NCBI GenBank assembly: GCA_956465555.1
Contig: OY101118.1
Location: 682,001-746,000 of the forward strand
DNA length: 64,000 bases
Direction of reading: 5' to 3'
Origin: Nitzschia sp. pyKryTriq1
Lineage: Eukaryota; Bacillariophyta; Bacillariophyceae; Bacillariales; Bacillariaceae
The notes beneath the pieces are model-generated. The model was not told where the DNA came from. It saw only the letters and a program-made list of their open reading frames with translations, and made no database searches. Made by a program: the position numbers and the translations under genes. The number at the start of each line of letters is the position of its first letter. Position 1 is the first letter of the stretch. Of this stretch, positions 22,832-32,762 are shown in pieces.

Positions 22832-23731
22832 ATGATGTTGTCCTCCACTGCTTCCAGAGTTCTTCTGAAGAACGCTCACAACAATGCCTTCAACGGACAA
22901 ACGTTGCGCCTCATCTCCGTCATGCCTCTTCCGCCAATGCAGAAGAAGGAGGAACGACGAGAGATTCACACCACCGCCACTAGACAGGCGGATGCGACGG
23001 CAGAGCCGGCGGTTGCTGCTGCCCCCGCCAAAACTAGTGCATTGGCTGCTCGTTTCGCGATCACAGCAGAGGTCACTGTGTCCAAGATCTTCCCTGCTGG
23101 TTTCGGATGGCAGACCGCTTCCATTGTTGCCTCCAACAACTTTGGTTTTGCCTCTGACTCTTTGAATTTCGCCCTCACAACTGGTATGGGTGACGCCATC
23201 GGTGTCCTCGGCGGCCACATGGCTTACTACGCCGCCAAGAAGAGCCTGGTCGATTCTAATATCGACCTTACCCGCGAATTGCACACCGGCATCTTGCTCG
23301 GTAGTGCTGCCTTCTGCAGTGGTACTGCATGGCAACCCATTGTCGACGCTCTCCAAGGCGCCAACTTGAGTTTTATGGGTGTTTTTGCTGGAACCTGGGC
23401 TGGCTGTGGCCTGGCGTTCTATGCCGGCCTCCGAGCTGGCCGCACTATCTTGAGCGGTCCTTTGTCGTACGTTCACGAGCCCACTTACGAGAACAGCAAG
23501 GCCGACGCATCCCTCTCTATGGTCATTGGAGGAGCGACGGGATTTTTTGTTGGCACTGATGCCGCCTACCTCCCTGACCAAAACTTTTTGATCAACATTG
23601 TTGGTATCCAAGACGGAACTCCCGATCTTGTGGGATGTGCCATTGCCGGTTCTTCTACTTCTTTGGGCTTCATGACCGCCCAATCTGGATTCAACTTAAT
23701 CTTCCCTGCCGGCAAGTGCTGGAATGACTAA
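22832..23731 (+). CDS. Mitochondrial-looking multi-pass membrane protein, unknown
   Basis: A single exon of 299 residues. The N-terminus (MLSSTASRVLLKNAHNN, later RREIHTTATRQ) looks like a mitochondrial presequence with a cleavage region. A Pro/Ala linker follows. The rest is rich in Gly, Ala and Phe with several weakly hydrophobic segments, such as TGMGDAIGVLGGHMAYYAA, MGVFAGTWAGCGLAFYAGL and MVIGGATGFFVGTDAAYL. This resembles a compact Gly-rich membrane bundle. Codon choice is strongly biased to C-ending codons (GCC, ACC, TCC, AAG), unlike its neighbours, which suggests high expression. No family was recognised. Confidence 0.75.
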   Translation: MMLSSTASRVLLKNAHNNAFNGQTLRLISVMPLPPMQKKEERREIHTTATRQADATAEPAVAAAPAKTSALAARFAITAEVTVSKIFPAGFGWQTASIVASNNFGFASDSLNFALTTGMGDAIGVLGGHMAYYAAKKSLVDSNIDLTRELHTGILLGSAAFCSGTAWQPIVDALQGANLSFMGVFAGTWAGCGLAFYAGLRAGRTILSGPLSYVHEPTYENSKADASLSMVIGGATGFFVGTDAAYLPDQNFLINIVGIQDGTPDLVGCAIAGSSTSLGFMTAQSGFNLIFPAGKCWND

Positions 23732-24729
23732 GCTGGGTGGATCGGTATATCAATTTTCTGCTAAACATTTGGCGACATGACGATTTGCTGGCTTTGAAAC
23801 GATGGAATGAGTACCCATGACATGAGAATACTCTTCTGTTTCAGTAGATCCCCTTTTGTAAAACGACGCATTTTTATTTGTATTTTGAAAATATTGTATT
23901 GTTTCTTGTTGGAATTCAATAAAATCGAGAGGAACGACCAATCGCTCGTAGGAGCAACGTTTCAGAAAATATAATGTATCGGAATATATTCAGAGAGCGA
24001 AGGCCAGAAACCATCGTATCTTCCTAATTCTACATTTGCACTCTATTTAGTTGAGTGCCATAGTGGATGGCGACTGCAAATATTACCTACAGTACCTAGT
24101 TGTAACTATCATTATAGAACAAGAGGCGACCTTCAACAATTATACTACTAATCTACTAATCTACTACTCTACCGTACTTGTTCTCTACTCGTACTCTACT
24201 GCTACTCTGATGTGCGTCCTCCGGTCTGTAGCTACTACCGTCAGTAGGAGTACCAGGTATGTACAGTAGTACTACCCAGGGAACAACGAAGCGCGCCATG
24301 CATGTACACCAACTATCCATCCCTCTCTACTAGAGTAGAGAGCGAGAGTTGGTCGGAACAATGTCGATGATTCCCCTGCTCCAGCTGGCCATGTATACAT
24401 ACTTGTCTAGTTACTAGCTCGTATCAACCTTTATTTCCCAGGCATACTAGTGTCAAGATATGTTACCAACCACAAAAAGTGATAGCAGATATAGTATCTT
24501 GCATCTCGCTACTTGTGCGGCGGTGGCTAGGTGCAAGAGCTGGGTTGAGCGGACGCGATCCTCTCTTTCGTTGAAAATAGGAGCCTTTAGTTTATTCATC
24601 TATTTTTTGTTTTGTTGGAGGTGACTTTCCTGCTATCATCATCATTTGTATTTACCAAGAGTACTGTCTCCATCATTAAAAAACCCCAAGTTCTGTAGCA
24701 TATGGCATACCGATACGTAGTACGTGGTT
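23732..24729. other. Intergenic stretch, repeat-rich, no gene seen
   Basis: An AT-rich 3' part is followed by CTACTA/CTCTAC strings at about 24140-24260 and 24320-24345. Open frames such as 24051-24269 consist of these simple strings. The 24596-24799 minus frame overlaps the 3' side of the SNF5-like gene and is not supported. Confidence 0.5.
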
Positions 24730-25389
24730 CTAGGTAGGCCGATGCTGTGCGACAATTTGATTCATGGTTGCTACGGTGTCCTTGGGATCCAATTGCCACG
24801 ACCCCCGATTTTGAGCAGTCTGTGCCGGCACTGATTCATCGGGGGATGTATCCATAGAAAGTCCATAAAGTTGTTCCAACATACAAATCGTGATCGCAAT
24901 GACCGCTTCCTCGGGCAAATTGAGATCCGTGGCAAGCTCTTGGGCAAATTCTAGAGGCGAAACCGGAAGGGAAGGATCCCACTGAAGGTCCTCGTGAATC
25001 GAAATTCCATGAATGATAAGGCGTATCGATATTGGTATCAGGGATCCTTTGGCATTTTGTTGTTGTTGCTTTAGGCGCGTGGCTCCGTTGACAACCGCCC
25101 AGAGTTGTGGCCGCAGCTGGTCTTCGATTTTGGTCTGTAGTTCCGTCGACCACAAATCGACGCGCCCCGTGAAGTGACGTACAGTTCTTCCCATACCCGT
25201 GACCTCGGCGTCTGACAAGATCGAGTAGGCATACTCTCGAATGTTTCGCTCCACCGACTCTTGCAACGGGGCGTACAGAGGGATCGGCCAGCACGTGGGG
25301 TCCACCAACAAAGTGTCGACGATCCGGATAGTTTTGTCTTGCGAGGAAACGTCGACGCGGACTGGAAGCAACGAGGAAGGGGTTGACAT
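24730..25389 (-). CDS. SNF5/SMARCB1-like chromatin-remodelling subunit
   Basis: A single exon of 219 residues. The second half matches an SNF5 repeat: ISIRLIIHGISIHEDLQW, then SPLEFAQELATDLNL and EEAVIAITICMLEQLYGL, which align with the second repeat of human SMARCB1. The first half (LPVRVDVSSQDKTIRIVDTL) is a diverged first repeat. In SWI/SNF complexes this subunit contacts the nucleosome acidic patch. The protein is shorter than animal SMARCB1 and has no N-terminal winged-helix domain, closer to minimal plant BSH-like forms. It is divergent from the AFG1-like gene, with 490 bp between starts. Confidence 0.75.
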   Translation of the reverse strand: MSTPSSLLPVRVDVSSQDKTIRIVDTLLVDPTCWPIPLYAPLQESVERNIREYAYSILSDAEVTGMGRTVRHFTGRVDLWSTELQTKIEDQLRPQLWAVVNGATRLKQQQQNAKGSLIPISIRLIIHGISIHEDLQWDPSLPVSPLEFAQELATDLNLPEEAVIAITICMLEQLYGLSMDTSPDESVPAQTAQNRGSWQLDPKDTVATMNQIVAQHRPT

Positions 25390-25879
25390 GGTTTATCGTC
25401 TCGAGGAGGGTTGGTTTCCGATTGACCAAAGTAACGTAGCTGGCGAATGCTCTACTACACAAGTGCCCGTACTGTACTTGTACAGGTACGACGTTTGTGC
25501 CGATACTTACAGTATCGGTACCGGCATGTATGGATAGCTGATCCTCTTGCTGGAGAAAGGGAAAGCTCTTCTGTTGTGGTCGTGTGTTGCTCGAGTTCCA
25601 AGTTGGATGAAGAGGTTTCTCAAGTTTCGGAGTCGAAGGACAGACGGAGTGATCGGGCGACGGATAGACGAGCGAATCATCAATTTTTAATCCATTCGGC
25701 GACCATCACCATTCTGACTCATCGGACTGAAAGGAAAGATCATCGCCCATTCATAAAAAATTTACCTTCCCTCTTCACAAAAAAGTTGGAACCAAGAGGA
25801 CTCGATATCTCCTTTCTTTGACGGCAAGACAACTCCATAACATATTTCCTGTCTTGAAGGAAACGCTCACAGAATTATC
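25390..25879. other. Shared promoter of the SNF5-like and AFG1-like genes
   Basis: These 490 bp contain one ACAGTATCGGTACCGG palindrome area at about 25508-25524 and no supported gene. An open plus frame at 25447-25821 has no domain. Confidence 0.5.
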
Positions 25880-27586
25880 ATGTTTCCCTCCAGCACGAGG
25901 TTGGCAAAACCTTCCTTTGGTTTCCTCCAATGCCGATTGTTTCGATCCGCCGTGCCAGTGTCGATGCCTGGCACGCGTAAAGCAGCCATGCCCGCAACAA
26001 GACAAACACGGAACATCCCGTCCGTTCGACTAGCCTGTCGGTGTATGAGTAGTAATTCACCATCGCCGTCGTCGTCTTCGTCTCCTCTTGAGAATCGGCC
26101 AGCAATAGGTGATCCAACCGTCTCGTCCTTGTCGGCGGTACTCCAGGAGCAGGTTGCATTAGGAAATCTACGATCCGACAAGGCGCAACAAAAAGTGGCA
26201 AAACGCTTGAGTCGACTGCAACAAGCTCTCGTTGGCTATGACAACGAAATCCTTTTTCGACCTCCTGTGGTGGTGAAGGAGGACAACAAGAACAACAACA
26301 AGAACAAAAATGAGATGGAGAATGACAACGACTCGGGCGAGGAGAGCAAGAAGACAGCATCAGCTCATGATACTTCCACTAATAATGACGACGATAAATC
26401 ATCTCTGCCACCAACACCAACATCATTGCGGATTCCACGAGGTTTATATATACATGGTTCCGTCGGTACGGGCAAGAGCATGTTGATGGATACATTTTTT
26501 GAGCATGCGCCCGTCGAAAAGAAAGCTCGGTATCACTTTCATTCCTTCCTGGCCCAAGTTCACCAACAAATTCATCAACTCAAACAACAAGATTTGAAAG
26601 AAAAAGGTCGCAACTTCTCCATTGACACTTCAGTCGAAAATAACCCTATCCATCGTGTTGCACTACAGCTCAGTCAGTCCATTTCCTTGCTGTGTTTGGA
26701 CGAGTTTCAAGTCACGGATATTGCAGATGCTGTTATTTTATCTCAATTGTTCAGCGTGTTGTTCGTCAAGGGAACAGTGGTGGTGGCAACTTCCAATCGA
26801 CCACCGCAAGATTTGTATGAAGGAGGTCTCAATCGGAGTTATTTTTTGCCCTTTTTGGATTTGCTCGAGAAGCATTGCATTGTACACGCCATTGAGTCCG
26901 ACGTGGACTATCGAAGAACCTTGGCAAGCTGTTCTTCCTTTTTCGGAAGGGTTGATACCCTGGTTCCTGTCATGGAAGAAGTCATCGAGACAGTTGTGGG
27001 GGCGGACAGCATGGCCGAGTCATCGTCTACCGCCATAGACTTGCCGGTAGGATTTCAACGAACCTTTCGAATCGATCACGCCTATGAAACCTCGGGCAGC
27101 ACGAGTCCCGAAATGTCGCGACCACTTCGAGCCTGTCGATTGAACTTTTTAAAAGTCTGTGATGCAGATGTGGGTGCCTTGGATTATCGAGCGATTGCAA
27201 ACCAGTTTGATATTGTTTGTTTGGAACACGTTCAAGTTATGGATTTAGAAGGACACAACCGTGCTCGACGATTCATTACATTGATTGACGAACTGTACGA
27301 AGCCAAGTGTTGTCTACTGTTGAGCACTGATGCAGAGCTGGGAACGCCGTTGGACTTGTTTCATGTGTCTCGTTCCCAACAAAGTTCCCTCGATTCTTCA
27401 AGTCAAGATCCTGGAAATCCTTTAGGCATCGATGTGGCCACACAAGGTGGCATGGCAGTCGGGGCCTTGGCCAGTGTCCGGGAATTAGCTTTTGCTTTCG
27501 AACGAGCCTCCAGTCGGATTGTCGAGATGTGCTCTCGTTCATGGTGGGAGAAGCGACTCCCCGCTGGTAGCGAAAGCGCTTCGTAG
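25880..27586 (+). CDS. AFG1/LACE1-like mitochondrial AAA-type ATPase
   Basis: A single exon of 568 residues. The N-terminus (MFPSSTRLAKPSFGFLQCRLFRS) is a likely mitochondrial presequence. The Walker A motif GSVGTGKS lies near residues 193-200, preceded by GLYIH as usual in AFG1. Walker B is in LCLDEFQVTDIADA at about 270. Further family marks are GTVVVATSNRPPQDLYEGGLNR and, near the end, LCLEHVQVMDLEGHNRARRF followed by FITLIDELYE. In yeast and animals AFG1 supports turnover of mitochondrially encoded respiratory subunits. A Lys/Asn/Asp-rich insert (about 135-175) before Walker A is unusual and probably disordered. Confidence 0.92.
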   Translation: MFPSSTRLAKPSFGFLQCRLFRSAVPVSMPGTRKAAMPATRQTRNIPSVRLACRCMSSNSPSPSSSSSPLENRPAIGDPTVSSLSAVLQEQVALGNLRSDKAQQKVAKRLSRLQQALVGYDNEILFRPPVVVKEDNKNNNKNKNEMENDNDSGEESKKTASAHDTSTNNDDDKSSLPPTPTSLRIPRGLYIHGSVGTGKSMLMDTFFEHAPVEKKARYHFHSFLAQVHQQIHQLKQQDLKEKGRNFSIDTSVENNPIHRVALQLSQSISLLCLDEFQVTDIADAVILSQLFSVLFVKGTVVVATSNRPPQDLYEGGLNRSYFLPFLDLLEKHCIVHAIESDVDYRRTLASCSSFFGRVDTLVPVMEEVIETVVGADSMAESSSTAIDLPVGFQRTFRIDHAYETSGSTSPEMSRPLRACRLNFLKVCDADVGALDYRAIANQFDIVCLEHVQVMDLEGHNRARRFITLIDELYEAKCCLLLSTDAELGTPLDLFHVSRSQQSSLDSSSQDPGNPLGIDVATQGGMAVGALASVRELAFAFERASSRIVEMCSRSWWEKRLPAGSESAS

Positions 27587-27628
27587 GATTGGTCTCCAGA
27601 AAACTGATCGCAGGGTTCTCGTGGCGAA

Positions 27629-27652
27629 TAGTCTAGTCTAGTCTAGTCTAGT
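27629..27652. repeat. TAGTC microsatellite
   Basis: TAGTC is repeated about four to five times in the 88-bp gap between the convergent AFG1-like and RMI1-like genes. Confidence 0.8.
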
Positions 27653-27674
27653 TAAGCAACAAACTCAATATCTT

Positions 27675-29873
27675 CTATATGTTATTAGTATTATGAGTTG
27701 TCGCTGCTGGTTCCATTACCAAGATGGGGTTCCTGACATCCTGGAATTCGAATTGTCCTCCTGCACCATCAAAAACTTGTTCTGGTGGCGGAAATAAGGT
27801 AGCTGTCCAGGTCTGATAGGAAAAAAAGGCTTGCTTGACGCGAGTACCGCCCGTGTCCACAATTTGATCTGCGGTTGGCCGATCCGACCGGATCAACACT
27901 CGCAGCTCGGCAGGTGTCTTTTCAAAATATGGTTCAATCAGAGCCGAGGGTAATTTGCACGACAAGAGATGGTCCGACGACTCCTCCTGCGGCACTCCAA
28001 AGGTGGCATGGATTTCAAAACAGTATTGTTTTTTCTTGTTTCCAGGGACTTTGTCCTTGCCAATATTAAAGTGCATTTTGCCTCCCTTTTGTATCAAATC
28101 AACTTGAAATTCCTTTTTTTGTTGGTAATAGCTTTCATACATGGCTCGATTATGAACAAGCTGCGTCAATAAGCTTCGTAATTCCCGAAAGGACATGCGT
28201 TGTTGGATTGATGATGTGGCCGTCGCAGTCGCAGCGGGTCGAGAATTCGGTGGGTTGGAGGCGAGCGACGAGGACGAGTAGGGATTTGCAGGTACCGCCG
28301 AGGGTCGGGAGGATGAAATACTATTATGAGCTGCTCCTGTATTAGCCGTTGCAGCAACCGTCGTGCTTGACATCATCATGGCTGGCGCAGACGGGGGCGC
28401 CATTCTATTGCTGCTGCTATTAGTGGCACCCAAAGATCGCTCCTGTTGATATGGATTGTTGGACGAGCCCACCGACGGCCGAGAAGTGGTCACAGCCAAA
28501 GATGACTGAGCACTGGTACTCGAAACATTCGAGGCAACAGCAGTGACAGTAGCATATGGATTCCTGGCAGATTGGCCGCTTCGTGGTGGAGAGACACTGC
28601 TAGTAGTAGTAGCGCGAGTCGTCGTCCTTCTCGCCGAATTCGTGGTCTCTGTTGCACTCGAAGAAGAAGAAGTCCCAGGTGCAGTCGTTATTGGTCGATG
28701 ATTCGCGGTATAGAACGGGGTGGTCGTGCCGCCCCCGCCAGTGCGCTGTTGGGAGTAGGGGTTAGTGGTGGTGCTTGTGCTCAAAGGAGGCACCACTCTG
28801 CCTCTGCCGGCAGGTGTTATTGTTGCTGCTGTCGACGGTGGATTTGGCCGCGCCTGCTCTGCGAGAGGCCTTCGAGTGGTTGCCATAGCCCTACTACTAG
28901 AGGTTCCCATAGCTGTGGTACTCGTACCAGTATTTCGGTTGGCACTCGCAAATCCCGCAGTTTGTGGATGTGGATGTGGAGGAGGAGGAGGAGGAGGAGG
29001 AGCCACAGGAGCGGGTGCTGATGCTGCTGGTGCCACAACATCGCCACTTTCGCCTTCGCCTTCATCATCATTGGTAGTTTCTTCGTCTTCCATAGGATTC
29101 GTTCCGATCAAAGCTCGAATGGTAGCATCCACACCCACGCCTCCCATCCTCTGAGCTTGCTCAAGTGCTTTGGCTTGCTTTTCCACTAGTTCGGGCACAC
29201 TACCACCCACAATCGTCGCATTGCCACTGTGCAATTGTAATATTCCCCAACGAATCGTCAAGGGACCCTTGATCAACAGTTTACATCCCGCCACTGGAGT
29301 CCACGAAGTCGTCATCAAGGGAAGAACTTCCATTCCTACAATTGGCGACGACGAAGGATCGTGAGAATATCCATCGGTCAGAAATAATTTGAGACAATGA
29401 TTGTTGCTCGATGATCGGGACGGCTGCTGCTGATACTGCTGCTGCTGTGCTGGTGGTTGAGAACCAGAACCAGAACCAGAAGCTCTTGCCAGCCGCGATT
29501 CTGTATTCAACGACATGTCTACCGCTTCTTCCATTTGACAAAGCAGTTGAAAGTTGGCCGGAAGTTGTTGTTTCGAGGAATTCGAGTGAGTCGATTGTTG
29601 AATGGCTTGATGCAATTGACGGGCTGCCGAGGAAAGATCATCCTCACCATCACCATCATCCCCACCATCACCATCACCATTACCACCACCCCTCCGCACC
29701 ACATCTCTCAAGTCTGACACTAGTAGATGCGATAGCACGGCATCTGCGGTCACTCGTCCTTGTAAAAAGGCACAACAGGCATTCCACCATTCCGTGGAAA
29801 ATGTCACGCCAAGGGACTCTTGCAAAGTGTGACGAGTCTCATCGGCGTGCACCGGTAGTGGTGGAGCAGCCAT
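27675..29873 (-). CDS. RMI1: RMI1-like RecQ/Topo III complex scaffold
   Basis: A single exon of 732 residues. The N-terminal helical region (about 1-80, TEWWNACCAFLQGR) and an OB fold with MEVLPLMTTSWTPVAGCKLL and IRWGILQLHSGNATIVGG (about 185-270) match RMI1. A C-terminal block (about 555-720, MSFRELRSLL to ILVME) would be the second OB-like domain. Between them lies about 270 residues of Ser/Thr/Pro/Ala low complexity with a run of Pro. RMI1 holds Topo III and RecQ/BLM helicase together to dissolve double Holliday junctions. The middle shows antisense open frames only because of its triplet repeats. Confidence 0.8.
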   Translation of the reverse strand: MAAPPLPVHADETRHTLQESLGVTFSTEWWNACCAFLQGRVTADAVLSHLLVSDLRDVVRRGGGNGDGDGGDDGDGEDDLSSAARQLHQAIQQSTHSNSSKQQLPANFQLLCQMEEAVDMSLNTESRLARASGSGSGSQPPAQQQQYQQQPSRSSSNNHCLKLFLTDGYSHDPSSSPIVGMEVLPLMTTSWTPVAGCKLLIKGPLTIRWGILQLHSGNATIVGGSVPELVEKQAKALEQAQRMGGVGVDATIRALIGTNPMEDEETTNDDEGEGESGDVVAPAASAPAPVAPPPPPPPPHPHPQTAGFASANRNTGTSTTAMGTSSSRAMATTRRPLAEQARPNPPSTAATITPAGRGRVVPPLSTSTTTNPYSQQRTGGGGTTTPFYTANHRPITTAPGTSSSSSATETTNSARRTTTRATTTSSVSPPRSGQSARNPYATVTAVASNVSSTSAQSSLAVTTSRPSVGSSNNPYQQERSLGATNSSSNRMAPPSAPAMMMSSTTVAATANTGAAHNSISSSRPSAVPANPYSSSSLASNPPNSRPAATATATSSIQQRMSFRELRSLLTQLVHNRAMYESYYQQKKEFQVDLIQKGGKMHFNIGKDKVPGNKKKQYCFEIHATFGVPQEESSDHLLSCKLPSALIEPYFEKTPAELRVLIRSDRPTADQIVDTGGTRVKQAFFSYQTWTATLFPPPEQVFDGAGGQFEFQDVRNPILVMEPAATTHNTNNI

Positions 29874-30494
29874 TGTTAAAAATATGGATGGTGGATGGAA
29901 GGATGAATAATCCTATACAGTGGTTGAGGATGAGGTGAAGAGGAACATCTTCCTCCTCTCGTCGGTTGTGTACGTAGACTATACCTGTACTCGTAACTCG
30001 TTGGAGGCAGGAGGCGACATCGTCATTGCCGCCACAATCAGTCGGCGCAAGAAATTATTGAGGATGGCGCGGCAAAATTTGGGTCGAATGGGTCATTCTA
30101 GCTTACTGCGGCCGGCCGCCAGACGGCAGCTTCCGTTGTACAGTACTGTACGGTATGTTGTGACATTACCGGTCATGGCTACACTACGTTCCGCCGAATA
30201 AATCTAGCCAAAGAGCATAGGATAGTTGCAAGTAGTAACATGAAAGTTATGAAAGTATTACGACGACCAGCAACAAGCGATCGGTGACAGTCATTCTCAA
30301 ATGACCCGACCGCTACTGGCCTGACTAATATGACCCCATCAATTCGGTCCCTGTGAACTAGCAACCTACCATTTTGGTTGGTAATAGTTCATCTGCTTTC
30401 GTACAAAATAAACAACATAGTAGCTGGTGTTGATGTTCCGACTTCAATCCCTTTTGGACGTCGTATTCATCCGTCACCAACCCAATTCAATTCT
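29874..30494. other. Intergenic stretch, no gene seen
   Basis: This is the promoter side of the RMI1-like gene, followed by unremarkable sequence up to the Copia remnant. A frame at 29920-30201 and one at 30179-30364 have no domain. Confidence 0.5.
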
Positions 30495-31016
30495 TCAATA
30501 CATGAACCCATCAATCAAGAAATTCCTCCTTTCCTCTGGCAACAGCTTCGTGAATAGGTCAGCCAGGTTTGTCTCCGTATCCTCCTTCGCAATACGACAA
30601 GTCCCATTAGCAACCGACATCCTGTTCCGGTGGTACGCAATGGAGTGGTGTTTCTTCTTCAATTGTGATTCAGGTATGGAACAATTCTTAGTCACAGCCT
30701 CATTGTCACAATATATGTCAGCTCGACCCATCAACGGTACTCCGAACATCCGTAGTTTGTAACAAAGTGCCCCAAACTTAGAGCTTTCGACAGTCAGTTG
30801 CTTCTTTGAATGGAACAATATTGGTGCGCGGTTGCAAAAGATCAATATCCCGGTCTGGCTTCGTCTCGTCACTGTATTCCCCGCGAGGTTTGCATCCACA
30901 AAGCAATGGATTGACACTGGCTTCCCTCGGGCTGGCGGCGCGTTTGGTGGAATGGCCTCCTCACAATCCCGATAAAAATCGAACCAATCGTATTTGGTAA
31001 ACCTTGATTGGTCCAC
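30495..31016 (-). mobile_element. Copia-type LTR retroelement remnant, RNase H region
   Basis: The minus strand carries the C-terminal RNase H part of a diatom Copia polyprotein. Key pieces are CFVDANLAGNTVTRRSQTGI, YKLRMFGVPL, DIYCDNEAV and EDTETNLADLFTKLLP. Other polyprotein parts and a clear LTR pair are not seen. It is broken, and it looks younger than the remnant at 10948 because more of it is recognisable. Confidence 0.85.
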
Positions 31017-32156
31017 TTCTAGGAAATGGGAATTCTACTGAATCCTACGGCGCGCAGTCAGAGGATGACCGAAACTGTACTCCATATTATTACAGCATGT
31101 TGTACGATTAAGCTAGCTACCACCTCCTCTGTATTTGAAGTGAAAGTGTTCCTGTGAATTCCTCCGGCGCGGGAAGAATCAGACTATTACAAATAGGGCC
31201 CTAAATACTCGTACTTGCTTCGAGCGAACCTCGAATTTGTCGATGCTCTTTCGGTCTTTTTTATTTGATAAATATATGCCCTTTTAGCTTTCATCATCTA
31301 CTCTCTACAGTGCATAGCTCTTCTACTAGCTAGCAGTCGCTACCTGTAATAGTACCGTGCGTGGGGAAGGGTAGGTAAGTTCTACAGTAAACTCTTGCTT
31401 CAGTCATGTTTGAGCTTTTCTTTTTAGCAATCTTCGACGTGAGCGGAGAAAGTTTCGTTGTTAGTCTGGTAGTTACGCGAGTAGATAAAACACATACTTG
31501 TACCGATACCTGGTACAGTTCTTTCATTCGGCAGCGCCGGCGGCGGGTAAACGAACCTGCAGTAGTTCTCCTCGCGGTGTTATTGGGTCATCATCGCAAA
31601 TATGCCGGTAGTAATACTTGTACTACTTGACTTGTACCAAGGTACTACCCGAAAGGATCAACTCGGATTTTTTTCTACCCATCAGCTGTTCCATTTCCCG
31701 CCGTCGCTACTAGATTTTCGTACCAGTACCGCCTCCTGTACCGGTACAGTACGATACTTCGTTTGAAGCAAGGGATGACGACCAAGGACATCTGTCCAAT
31801 TTGAAGTTCTACCAGCATGATCACAGACCATTATCGCAGCCCAAACGCGGGAATGAAGAATCATCATCACACCAACTTGAGGAGAACCTCGAATGTGTCA
31901 CTGTACTGTCCTTTCGGTCTTTTTAGATTTGGTAAACATATGCCTTTTTAGCAAGTGGAGTTGAAGTAGGAAGGCAGTACCTGGTACCGGTACAGTGAGT
32001 AGAACCGGGGTACAGTAGAACCGCTGAACACGCACGCATTATTGCTTGACAAGGCGTGCATAATCGATGAAGCTTCCTCGACTGTTGTTCGTGCTCATCG
32101 ACTCACAATTTTCGAATCATCGTCCGCTTTCTAAAAAGTAAAGACACAACAGAATC
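31017..32156. other. Repeat-rich intergenic stretch
   Basis: No host gene is seen. It holds two diverged copies of a dispersed repeat (separate entry) and clusters of GGTACC/ACCGGT palindromes at about 31500-31515, 31728-31752 and 31980-32015. Confidence 0.6.
31226..31952. repeat. Diverged direct repeat, two copies of about 65 bp
   Basis: Copy 1 (31226-31288) and copy 2 (31884-31952) share GAACCTCGAAT, CTTTCGGTCTTTTT, ATTTG.TAA and ATATGCC..TTTTAGC in the same order, with small indels. Spacing is about 658 bp. They sit next to the Copia RNase H remnant and could be old terminal-repeat pieces, but this is not shown. Confidence 0.7.
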
Positions 32157-32762
32157 ATGCACTCGAATCCCAATAACAACAACTTATTGCTAGTCAGAAA
32201 CTCGCAACAAGAAATGCATTCCATGGATCATGAACTCACCAGCATCGTCTACATCGCTGGTTGCAGCAAGTGTGCGGAGAATGCCACCCATGGTGGAAGC
32301 AAGGAGCGATTGCGGCGACGCCCTGGCATGGGGTTGCAGAAGAAAGTCACATTTTCGGAGTCATGCAAGTTAAGGGATGGACTTCATCGTAATGACTACA
32401 CAGTAGATGAAATCTCTGCTTGCTGGTACAGTAGAGATGAAGCTTCTGAAATCACCCGCAAGTGTGTTCGCCTGCTTTCAAAATTCATTGAGGGCAAGGC
32501 AGAAAACTACTGCATCAGAGGACTTGAGCAAATGACACCCGAGGCCGCGAGACAGCGTGAAAATACAAGAGAAGACGCATACGTCGCTGTACTCGGAGAG
32601 CAGCAGAGGTGCCGGAATTTGAGCAAAAGTGACAATGAGGAAGCAATCGCAAGAAAATACCGCCAAGCAGCTGCAGCATACTGCCAGCAAGTCGCTTCTG
32701 AAATCGGCCGCATCGACGAGATGGTCGCAAGAAAGATTTCAAGAAAAACGCGGAGCTCATAG
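32157..32762 (+). CDS. Diatom multi-copy family protein, unknown function
   Basis: A single exon of 201 residues from the ATG at 32157. The order of features is: a polar Asn-rich leader; a basic stretch (ERLRRRPGMGLQKK); VTFSESCKL; then DYTVDEISACWYSRDEASEITR, a helical region, and ENYCIRGLEQMTPEAARQR. It ends in a long helix with Ala/Gln (YRQAAAAYCQQVASEIGR). The pattern of a WYSRDE-like helix, RGLE and a C-terminal Ala/Gln helix is, from memory, common to an expanded family in diatom genomes. No biochemical role is known to me. Confidence 0.75.
   Translation: MHSNPNNNNLLLVRNSQQEMHSMDHELTSIVYIAGCSKCAENATHGGSKERLRRRPGMGLQKKVTFSESCKLRDGLHRNDYTVDEISACWYSRDEASEITRKCVRLLSKFIEGKAENYCIRGLEQMTPEAARQRENTREDAYVAVLGEQQRCRNLSKSDNEEAIARKYRQAAAAYCQQVASEIGRIDEMVARKISRKTRSS

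Noticed and set aside
28572-29154. Plus-strand frames over the middle of the RMI1-like gene
   Set aside because: They arise from triplet-repeat low complexity in the antisense strand and contain only Ser/Arg/Val runs.
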